From contig NC_017249.1 of NCBI RefSeq assembly GCF_000284375.1, positions 2,086,001 to 2,150,000 of the forward strand: DNA of 64,000 nucleotides. Direction: 5' to 3'. Below, in pieces: positions 55,563-62,828 of this stretch. Under the pieces are notes generated by a model, which ran no database searches, was not told the origin of the DNA, and worked only from the letters and a program-made list of their open reading frames with translations. Origin of the DNA: Bradyrhizobium japonicum USDA 6. GTDB taxonomy: Bacteria; Pseudomonadota; Alphaproteobacteria; Rhizobiales; Xanthobacteraceae. The position numbers and the translations under genes were made by a program. Each line of letters opens with the position of its first letter. Within the stretch, counting starts at the first letter, position 1.

Positions 55563-56252
55563 ATGATCTACCCAACCTCGGCAAATGATATTCATCCTTC
55601 GCGACATTTTGCTTCGTATCGAAGCACTCTCAAGCGCTCGCCGACCAAGGCGCTGATCCCGATGCGGCACACGCTCTCCGAACTCACCGGTCCGGTCTAC
55701 GGTCATGAGAAGGTGCGCGAGCACGATCACGACCTGACGGTCCACGGCAAAAGCGAGCCGATCGGCGAGCGGATCATTGTACACGGGCACGTTCTCGACG
55801 AGGATAGCCGCGGCGTACCGGACGCGCTGGTCGAACTCTGGCAGGCCAATGCCTGTGGGCGCTACGTTCACGTGGCCGACCAGCATCCGGCGCCGCTCGA
55901 TCCGAACTTCACCGGAGCTGGCCGCGCGCAGACGGATCCGAAAGGCCACTACAGCTTCGTCACAATCAGGCCCGGCGCTTACCCGTGGGGCAACCATCAC
56001 AACGCCTGGCGTCCGGCCCACATCCACTTCTCCGTGTTCGGTCACTCCTTCGCGCCTGGTGACGCAGATGTATTTCCCGGGTGATCCGCTGTTCCCGTTC
56101 GATCCGATATTCAATTCGGTCGTGGACGAGACCGCGCGGGCGCGGATGACGTCGTTCGATCTCGACAGCACTCAGCCCGGTTGGGCGCTGTGCTATCGCT
56201 TCAACATCGTATTGCGCGGGCGTAAGGCTACGCCGATGGGGAGACCAAGTAG
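55563..56252 (+). pseudogene. pcaH: Protocatechuate 3,4-dioxygenase beta subunit, frameshifted
   Basis: The first frame reads IYPTSANDIHPSRHFASYRS, PMRHTLSELTGPVYG, then ALVELWQANACGRYVHVADQ and NHHNAWRPAHIHFSVFGHSF, thus including the Tyr and His iron ligands. It then breaks at about 56049-56055. The rest (RLVTQMYFPGDPLFPFDPIF and WALCYRFNIVLRGRKATPM) is in another frame. A second indel in the G-run 56238-56241 hides the natural stop (TAG 56250-56252, directly before pcaG). The natural size would be about 230 residues. An alternative ATG lies at 55542. The subunit carries the catalytic iron, so as written the enzyme is dead. Confidence 0.85.
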
Positions 56253-56849
56253 GTGTCGAACCAGGATCTTGATGGAGTGACGCCGTCGCAGACCGTGGGA
56301 CCGTATTTCGCGTATGGCCTGACCCCTAACGGCGATTATAAATGGGACGACGCGTTCACTGGCAATTTAGCGACGCCCGACACGTCGGGCGATCGCATCC
56401 GCATTGCCGGCGTCGTCTCTGACGGCGACGGGGCGCCGGTAGTCGATTGTATGCTGGAGATATGCCAGGCCGACGCGCAGGGTTGCTTTTCAGATCCGCA
56501 GGATAGGCGCGCGCTGGTCAATTCATCGTTCAAGGGATTCGGCCGCGTCGGCACCACTACGAATGGCAGCTTCGCCTTCGACACCATCAAGCCCGGTATC
56601 GTCCCTGATGCCGACTGCAAGCCACAGGCGCCGCACATAGTGCTCGCGGTGTTCGCTCGCGGCATTCCGCTGCACCTTTACACCCGTATCTATTTCGAGG
56701 ATGAAGCGGCCAATGCGGCCGATCCTGTTCTGGCCCTGGTGCCGATCGACCGTTGGGAAACGTTGATCGCAAAGCGCCGCGGAAACGGTGCCTACACTTT
56801 CGACGTTCGTCTGCAGGGCGACAAGGAGACGGTGTTCTTTGACGTTTGA
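56253..56849 (+). CDS. pcaG: Protocatechuate 3,4-dioxygenase alpha subunit
   Basis: A 198-residue subunit. It begins SNQDLDGVTPSQTVGPYFAY and shows PVVDCMLEICQADAQGCFSD, FKGFGRVGTTTNGSFAFDTI and PHIVLAVFARGIPLHLYTRI. With PcaH it opens the ring of protocatechuate to 3-carboxy-cis,cis-muconate. GTG start at 56253 follows the repaired pcaH stop with no gap. Complete. Other pca genes for the rest of the beta-ketoadipate pathway are not in the window. Confidence 0.92.
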   Translation: MSNQDLDGVTPSQTVGPYFAYGLTPNGDYKWDDAFTGNLATPDTSGDRIRIAGVVSDGDGAPVVDCMLEICQADAQGCFSDPQDRRALVNSSFKGFGRVGTTTNGSFAFDTIKPGIVPDADCKPQAPHIVLAVFARGIPLHLYTRIYFEDEAANAADPVLALVPIDRWETLIAKRRGNGAYTFDVRLQGDKETVFFDV

Positions 56850-56926
56850 TTGTATCGCCCTCCAGCGAGCGCCATACCGACCGATGCCGCCGATTGTCAA
56901 ATCGAGCAGTTGCGAAGGGACGCGAT

Positions 56927-57814
56927 CTATCTTTGAACGTCTAGTTCACGTTGTTCGAACAAGCACCGTAGAGATATTGGTTCCAAGCCCGTCAGGTCTC
57001 GGACCGCCGTCGTGTGTTGATTTAGATATCCACGCCTTATCGCTTCACCGGTGGCAGTCCAGAGCTCAAAATATTCAGAGTTCGCCGGATCTGCCTCGAA
57101 CTCGACCCGGTATCGCTCGTAGTCGTCGTCGTTCACCTGAACGCACTTGATCGAACGTCGCCCGAACTCTTCGAGCAGCGACAGAATATCCGATCGACCG
57201 AGGAGCGCTGGACCGGTCAGTTCGTAGGTCTGACCGTGGTGTCGGGAGTCTTTCGCGATCAACACCGCGGCAGCAGCTTCCGCACAGTCTCTGCGCGTAA
57301 CATAGGCATGAGCACCGTCTCCGATGTTGGTCGTCCACTGTCCCTGTGCGATGTAACGTTGCGCTAGGCGGAGCCGCCAGTCCGAAAAAAGCGCGTTGCG
57401 GAGAACTGTCCAACCTACGTCAAGTCGAGTGAGATCGGCTTCACTGGCCCGATGGCTGGCGACTGGCGGTGCTGGGTTTCCCTCCACCGGATTAGGGTAG
57501 GATGTGTAAGCAATGTTATGCACACCGGCTCGCCGCGCGGCGCCAAAAGCATTCCTGTGCTGAGCGACCCTATTCGTACCTGGTGGCATCGTGCTGATGA
57601 TTAGTGCGCTCCGGCCACCGTCGAACGCTGATAGCAGCGTATCCGGCTCGGAAAAATCCCCGTATCGCACCGAGGCTCCTCTCGCCGCAAATCCCTGAAG
57701 TTTGTCTGGCGATCGACTGACCAAAATCAAATCAGATGCAGATACCTGACGGAGAAGGGCTTGCACTACTTCAAGCCCTAAGGAGCCAGAAGCGCCGGTT
57801 ACTATTATGCTCAT
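56927..57814 (-). CDS. NmrA/QOR2-type NAD(P)-dependent reductase
   Basis: A 295-residue Rossmann protein. It has the full nucleotide motif (IIVTGASGSLGLEVVQALLR), then VRYGDFSEPDTLLSAFDGGR, AGVHNIAYTSYPNPVEGNPA and VGWTVLRNALFSDW. This is the pattern of QOR2-like NAD(P)H:quinone oxidoreductases. It may handle quinones formed by auto-oxidation of aminophenols or catechols. Divergent from the TctC-like gene across operator copy 6; convergent with pcaG. Confidence 0.82.
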   Translation of the reverse strand: MSIIVTGASGSLGLEVVQALLRQVSASDLILVSRSPDKLQGFAARGASVRYGDFSEPDTLLSAFDGGRSALIISTMPPGTNRVAQHRNAFGAARRAGVHNIAYTSYPNPVEGNPAPPVASHRASEADLTRLDVGWTVLRNALFSDWRLRLAQRYIAQGQWTTNIGDGAHAYVTRRDCAEAAAAVLIAKDSRHHGQTYELTGPALLGRSDILSLLEEFGRRSIKCVQVNDDDYERYRVEFEADPANSEYFELWTATGEAIRRGYLNQHTTAVRDLTGLEPISLRCLFEQRELDVQR

Positions 57815-57863
57815 AAATTCTTACCACCAGATGGATCGGTCGAACTTTCCTTGTCTGAATTAT

Positions 57864-57882
57864 TAGTTGACGAAGCAACGAT
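57864..57882. promoter_or_regulatory. Dyad operator copy 6
   Basis: TAGTTGACGAAGCAACGAT followed by CTGTCTA, the same continuation as in copy 1. It lies 50 bases before the start of the NmrA-like gene (minus) and about 245 bases before the substrate-binding gene (plus). On the minus strand TAATAAT lies close to it. Confidence 0.78.
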
Positions 57883-58127
57883 CTGTCTAGTAACTTTGCA
57901 TAGAGGCGACGTAGGAGCGATTTGTAAGGGCGTGCTTCGGGGTCGTGATGGACATCGCCCCAACCGGACACGATTGCAACTTCGTCTGGTTTCCGAACGG
58001 CATTGAGGCCGCGTCGGCCTCTGCTCGATGGATGGCGACTCGTCGATGCGACAAAGGTGGTCTGTGCGACCATGGCGCGGTCGCCAGTATTTGCAGATAC
58101 CGCGCTTAATCTTTTGGGGTTACAATT

Positions 58128-59114
58128 TTGGAGAATCTCACTCGTCGTCAGTTCGCATCGGTCCTCGGACTCGCGTGTGGCCACTTGAGTCTAGCAAGCG
58201 TCTCGCGTGCCCAAAATGCTCGGCTAGGAAAAATCATCATTGGCTTTCCTGCTGGCGGAACTATGGACGTAACTGCGAGGCGGATTGCAGAGGCCCTTCG
58301 CGCGCAGGGTAAAAACTACATAGTCGAGAGCCGGCCGGGAGCCGCTGGTCGTATCGCAAATGCGCAACTCAAGCGCGAGAACAGCGACGGCTCCGTCATG
58401 CTTTGTACCACAACTTCGACAATGACGATTTATCCGCACGTGTACGAAAAGCTTGGCTACGACGTCGTGAACGATTTCAAACCGTTGAGTACTGTCGCGG
58501 AAGTATCTTGCGCTTTCGCGGTGAGTTCTGCAGTGCCAACTTCGGTGAACACTCTTCGAGATTTTGTCGCATGGGCCAAGACCCAGCCGCAAGGGATTTC
58601 CTACGCGTCAACGGCCGCCGGCTCCTCAGCGCATTTCCTAGGCTTCAGCTTTGAGCAAGCTGCAGGTGTCAACATGACTCACGTACCCTACAAAGGGGCG
58701 GCTGCGGCGTTTCAAGATATGCTTGGAGGTCATATAGCCGGCTATCTGGGTGTAATTGGAGACTTCCTCAGCACCGAAGGATCCGCTTACTATCGTCTTC
58801 TTGCCGTGACCAGTGCGACTCGGTCGCGTTTCCTGCCGCAAGTTCCGACGTTTACGGAAAGCGGATATCCTACTGTTGTCGGAACAGCCACCTACGGGCT
58901 CTTCTTGCCGCCTAAAACGCCTGACGCAATATCCTCTGAACTGGCCGACGCAGTTCGAGCCGCCATGGGAGATGCGGCGCTGATCGCGGGATTTCATAAA
59001 GTGGCGATTGAAGCCATTTCGTGCCGCCCGGATCAGTATAGCAAATTGATCTGCGACGAAAGCAATGCTTGGAAACCAATCGTCCTTGCGTCTGGCTTCA
59101 AGTCGGAAGAATGA
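58128..59114 (+). CDS. Bug/TctC family tripartite-transporter substrate-binding protein
   Basis: About 328 residues. It starts with a Tat-like signal (TRRQFASVLGLACGHLSLAS, cleavage near SRAQN). The mature protein has KIIIGFPAGGTMDVTARRIA, ENSDGSVMLCTTTSTMTIYP and VNMTHVPYKGAAAAFQDMLG, the Bug signature. It binds carboxylates or aromatic acids for TctAB-type permeases, which are absent here. The start is a TTG at 58128 preceded by a weak site; about 250 bases of leader separate it from operator copy 6, where I see no gene. Confidence 0.88.
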   Translation: MENLTRRQFASVLGLACGHLSLASVSRAQNARLGKIIIGFPAGGTMDVTARRIAEALRAQGKNYIVESRPGAAGRIANAQLKRENSDGSVMLCTTTSTMTIYPHVYEKLGYDVVNDFKPLSTVAEVSCAFAVSSAVPTSVNTLRDFVAWAKTQPQGISYASTAAGSSAHFLGFSFEQAAGVNMTHVPYKGAAAAFQDMLGGHIAGYLGVIGDFLSTEGSAYYRLLAVTSATRSRFLPQVPTFTESGYPTVVGTATYGLFLPPKTPDAISSELADAVRAAMGDAALIAGFHKVAIEAISCRPDQYSKLICDESNAWKPIVLASGFKSEE

Positions 59115-59226
59115 CGTAATCACATGGGATTAGCTGGCACTCTCTCGGCCACCGCACCGTCACCTCTTTAACGGATCGTTCCAATCGACAGCAAGCAATG
59201 CGCAGCGCAAATAGGGGCTGTCACGA

Positions 59227-60612
59227 CTACGCGCGTTTTCCCATTGGCACTACGTTTCCATCGCTCCGCGGTATTAGGCGCACGACTGCCGCCCTTGCGA
59301 GGTCTTCCAAGGCGGTCGCAATGTATTTTGCGTAGTGTCTCTCGATCATTTTGACTGAGGTGTTGTGCAGTTTGGCGACCTGTTGGATGGGCAAGCCGTT
59401 TCGTAGCCCGCGCACAATGCTCGAGTGCCGCAAGGCATAGGGAATCACCTCTGGCATACCGGCTCGCTCGCGAACCGCCTTCCAGGGACGTGCCAGCTCG
59501 GCTCTTTTCCATGGACCGCGTTCAGACTTCTTCCACGCGATACCCCCCGGATCCTGTTCATGGATCCATCGCTCGAAAAGAAATGAATCGCTTGGCCGGC
59601 CGGTGATTGCGGGCAAAAGCACCCCAATTACATCATCACCCACTGGGACTGGGTCTGAGCCGCTATTGCCCCCGCGCCCCTTGTAGGAACCGGGCACCAT
59701 CAGACGCTGCGCAGAAACCTGAACGTCGCTCACCCGCATTCGCCTGACCTGGGCATACCGCGCGCCGGTCGCGGCCAGACATACGACGATCCGATATAGA
59801 TCGCCATCAAACCCCTGCTCACGATCGACGTCAGAAGCAGCTTGAAGGATGGCGCCAACCTCCTCATCCGCGAGAATCTGATTATCCCGAGCAACCGACA
59901 TATTGTCATCATCGTCGATCCGCTCGGCTTTGAAGCCGGCCTTCACAATAGCGAGGAACGTCGGGTTTAACTTCTTCCGATCTGCGGAAAGCCGTGGCCA
60001 CGCGGCATTTAGTGCGGCCTTGAGGTCATTCACGAACCGCTGTTTAGTCGTGACCTTCAAGTCGTCTGGCAAGCTCTCGCGCCACGCCATCAAGTCGTCT
60101 TCTTTCAAGGCATGCAGACGTACCGATGCAAGAGGAGCAGCTTCCGCTGCTTCCTGATTGCCGCGCTTTTCTTGACCGAGAACGTAGCGTCGCAGCTTGG
60201 TACCGGCGTCGGATCGGACGTCGCGACCTGTTCGGCGTCGTTCTCGAGCGTCGCGTTCCTTGACATAGGCTTCAACGGCTGATCGCACGGTAGGAGCCGG
60301 GCCGGCCGCCTGCGACGCGGCTTCTGTCCTGGCTCGAGCTACGGCCTCCCGCGCCGTTCTCATGGCCTGTTCGAACGTCAGAATCCCGTCGGCGGGTCTG
60401 TCATTGATGTCGTTGGCGACGCCGACCGGTTCCTGCTTGTAGTTGCCCCCTTCGTGGTGATTGCGCCAGCGAACAAACCAAACGCCGCTTTGTTTTCCCT
60501 TGCGATATCCCAGATGCGCTTCCGCATCGAGGCGCCGCCAATGCACGCCAAGTTCAAGCTTGGAGCGCGCTTTAGCCGTCGTGAGCTGAGCCTCGGTGAG
60601 TGTCTTCGACAT
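59227..60612 (-). CDS. Tyrosine site-specific integrase of the island
   Basis: About 461 residues. An N-terminal DUF4102-like/SAM-like DNA-binding part is followed by the catalytic domain with the first Arg in LAATGARYAQVRRMRVSDVQ, the RH box in PYALRHSSIVRGLRNGLPIQ and Tyr in KMIERHYAKY. It ends at 59227, and its 5' end lies 166 bases from a tRNA 3' end. The start at 60612 (MSKTLTEAQL) was chosen because the upstream extension contains low-complexity sequence. It integrates the island at the tRNA gene. Confidence 0.9.
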   Translation of the reverse strand: MSKTLTEAQLTTAKARSKLELGVHWRRLDAEAHLGYRKGKQSGVWFVRWRNHHEGGNYKQEPVGVANDINDRPADGILTFEQAMRTAREAVARARTEAASQAAGPAPTVRSAVEAYVKERDARERRRTGRDVRSDAGTKLRRYVLGQEKRGNQEAAEAAPLASVRLHALKEDDLMAWRESLPDDLKVTTKQRFVNDLKAALNAAWPRLSADRKKLNPTFLAIVKAGFKAERIDDDDNMSVARDNQILADEEVGAILQAASDVDREQGFDGDLYRIVVCLAATGARYAQVRRMRVSDVQVSAQRLMVPGSYKGRGGNSGSDPVPVGDDVIGVLLPAITGRPSDSFLFERWIHEQDPGGIAWKKSERGPWKRAELARPWKAVRERAGMPEVIPYALRHSSIVRGLRNGLPIQQVAKLHNTSVKMIERHYAKYIATALEDLARAAVVRLIPRSDGNVVPMGKRA

Positions 60613-60777
60613 ATCGCCTGTTGCATCGCTACACGTCGAATATCCGTTGAATATCCGACCGTGTACGTTGGTGAACGATACTGGATTGTGGACATTCAAG
60701 CTATTGAAATTATTGAACGTTGGCGAACGCCGGCGGACAGCAATTGACTTATTGTTTGGCCCTCTCAAGGCTGAAAC

Positions 60778-60805
60778 AGGGGTTCGATTCCCCTAGGGAG
60801 CGCCA
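60778..60805 (+). other. attachment site: 3' end of a tRNA gene (partial)
   Basis: The sequence AGGGG-TTCGATT-CCCCT (T arm, 60778-60794), AGGGAGC (acceptor, 60795-60801), discriminator G and CCA (60803-60805) is a tRNA 3' end. The matching 5' acceptor GCTCCCT is not found within the 100 bases upstream and the anticodon arm is not recognisable, so only the 3' part is present. This is the duplicated end left by integration into a tRNA gene; the amino acid cannot be told. It marks the right edge of the island. Confidence 0.75.
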
Positions 60806-60884
60806 TTGCCTTGAAGCTAGCTTCGCCTTGAAGCTACCTTCCCTTGATCTCGGTTTGATTGTTCCACCCGCTGGGTGAGCGCTT

Positions 60885-61421
60885 GTGGCATTGGCGATCA
60901 ACGTTCGAGCCGATAACAATTCAGCAAGTGAGATCGAGCGGCTGTGGGATCAGGTCGTAGCGTTCGAAGTCGAGCCCTCGATGCGCGCCCTTGGCTACCG
61001 GCCACATTTTACATTTGCGATCTACGACTCGCCTGCGATCGACGAAAAGATAGCATGGGCCGCCATGCTGGCGGCCGTTGCTGGCGAAGCGCAATTTCGC
61101 ATCGAGTTCAAACGGATTCGTTGGTTCGCAGGCTCGCCTCTCGTTCTCTGGGCGGAGCCGAGCTCCAATGAGGTGCTAACCCGTATCCACAGCTCCGTCA
61201 GCGCCGCAATCGACCCGGCGCATTGCCATCCTCATTACCGGCCCGGGGTATGGACGCCGCATTGTACGCTCGGCTTGCGCATCGCCGATGAGCGGCGTGA
61301 TGACGCGATTGCTTTTGCGCGATCGTTTGATCGAAGCATGGAAGTGCTGTTCGACGTCGCTGATTGCGTTGCCTTTCCGCCGGTTCAGGTAATCGCTGAG
61401 CAGCGATTGCCCCGTAGTTGA
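60885..61421 (+). CDS. LigT/2H phosphoesterase family protein (2'-5' RNA ligase-like)
   Basis: A 178-residue protein with the two HxTx motifs of the 2H superfamily: YRPHFTFAIYD (first) and VWTPHCTLGLRI (second). It starts MALAINVRADNNSASEIERL at a GTG (60885). It hydrolyses or ligates cyclic phosphates on RNA ends; the physiological role is unknown. It is the first gene to the right of the island edge and probably belongs to the chromosome. Confidence 0.85.
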   Translation: MALAINVRADNNSASEIERLWDQVVAFEVEPSMRALGYRPHFTFAIYDSPAIDEKIAWAAMLAAVAGEAQFRIEFKRIRWFAGSPLVLWAEPSSNEVLTRIHSSVSAAIDPAHCHPHYRPGVWTPHCTLGLRIADERRDDAIAFARSFDRSMEVLFDVADCVAFPPVQVIAEQRLPRS

Positions 61422-61548
61422 TTATCGATTCGGAGAGGATGGGTTTCGCGAGTGCTCAACTCATCCTAGGTACTACTCAACGTAACCGGCCCGTTATATC
61501 CCGAACCCTGTCCGCGGCAATAGATCGTCGCTTTATCCGCCTCTGTGA

Positions 61549-62553
61549 TCACTGCGATTGTAATCGCTTCAGGTCGGCAATGGCGGCACGATACTCTCGA
61601 AACGAGGTCGGGCATCCGTCTCGCGCGGCCGCAAACTCGTTCCGGGCCGCGACTGTATCTTTGCTCTTGAGCTGAACAATCCCGGCGTAATAATGGGCCT
61701 CGCAGGTTTGATCTGCATTCCTGGCCGAAGCCAGGGCTGCGGCGGGAGTGATCCGACCGACAAGCAATTCGCCAACGGTTCTCGGCCAATCCCTGAGCCG
61801 GCCCTTGTCGAGTGCAGCGGACAGCGCGGTGTCCGCATCGGCAGATCGTCCCTGCGTCCGCGCCACCGATCCCCAAATGACGCCGTAGCCACCGGGATCG
61901 GAAAACCGCGCCTCCCGGTCGTAGTCCGAAGCGGCATCCCTGAAATCGCCTCTCCGATAGTACGCATCTCCCCGGGCCGCGTAGTAATCAGTCGCGACGC
62001 GATCGGCCTCCGGACGACTCACCTCCTGGTCTTTCGCAAATGTGGTGTTCTTGTCGGGCCCAAGCCTGATGGTATCGGTGAAATCCCGGATCGCCTCGTC
62101 CAACCTGTCCTCAGACATATAAATCTGCCCGCGAATGAACCGGCTTGCGGCACCTGAGGGATCAAGATTGATGGCCTCGGTGAGAGAAGCGATTGCGCGT
62201 GTGGTGTCGCCCTTTTTGGCCAAGGTCAGTCCCAGCTCGTGATGGGCGTAGTTGTTCTTCGGGTTGAGCCTGACCGCCTCGGTGAAGTCGGCTTGAGCGG
62301 CATCCATGTTGCCGAGTGCAAAATTTCCGAAGCCACGCTTGAGCAGCGCCATGGATCTTGCACCAGCAGGCAATCTGGCGTCCTGGGAGAGGCTGCTGCA
62401 CGCTGCCATCATGCGCGGGACATCGGTGCTGTCCTGACAATCGTTCAGGTCTTGTGGGGTGGCCGCAAACGCGCTTACCGCCGAGACGACGATGGAGACG
62501 ATCAAAGCTGCCCTGCAGCGGATGCGCAGGCCCTGATTTGACATTGCAGACAT
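61549..62553 (-). CDS. Secreted TPR-repeat protein
   Basis: About 334 residues. Signal peptide (CRAALIVSIVVSAVSAFAAT), then five or so tetratricopeptide repeats (MDAAQADFTEAVRLNPKNNY, then DTTRAIASLTEAINLDPSGA and RLDEAIRDFTDTIRLGPDKN). The start at 62553 follows AAGGGGGCG and gives a proper signal peptide; the longer frame to 62757 lacks one. It probably mediates protein contacts in the periplasm. Chromosomal flank. Confidence 0.83.
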   Translation of the reverse strand: MSAMSNQGLRIRCRAALIVSIVVSAVSAFAATPQDLNDCQDSTDVPRMMAACSSLSQDARLPAGARSMALLKRGFGNFALGNMDAAQADFTEAVRLNPKNNYAHHELGLTLAKKGDTTRAIASLTEAINLDPSGAASRFIRGQIYMSEDRLDEAIRDFTDTIRLGPDKNTTFAKDQEVSRPEADRVATDYYAARGDAYYRRGDFRDAASDYDREARFSDPGGYGVIWGSVARTQGRSADADTALSAALDKGRLRDWPRTVGELLVGRITPAAALASARNADQTCEAHYYAGIVQLKSKDTVAARNEFAAARDGCPTSFREYRAAIADLKRLQSQ

Positions 62554-62828
62554 TTCGCCCCCTTGCACGACACACTTGGCCGATGATCCCGACGCAGGAA
62601 GCGCGACCGGCCGCGACGGCAACCTTATAGCGATCTTTTCCATCGTTCTACCGGAAGCTTTTTGGGCCGTTGCCCGTCGGACAAGACATGCCGCGAGGTC
62701 GCGAGCGCATGCAGCATCGGCATCAGTGGCGGTAGTCGTTCTCCCCAAAATCTGCACTATGCGCTCCGCGCCTCCGAAGCTGCTGCCGGGCCTTTGGAGG
62801 TTTTGGCAATAGCATGCGGAGTGACGAC

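Noticed and set aside
57771..58184. Minus-strand frame of 137 codons upstream of the NmrA-like gene
   Set aside because: It overlaps the real NmrA start and operator copy 6 and has no protein-like features. A short plus-strand frame from 57947 was also not convincing.
60720..60805. A complete tRNA gene at the island border
   Set aside because: Only the T arm and acceptor 3' strand are present; no 5' acceptor or D arm is found, so it is annotated as a partial attachment site.
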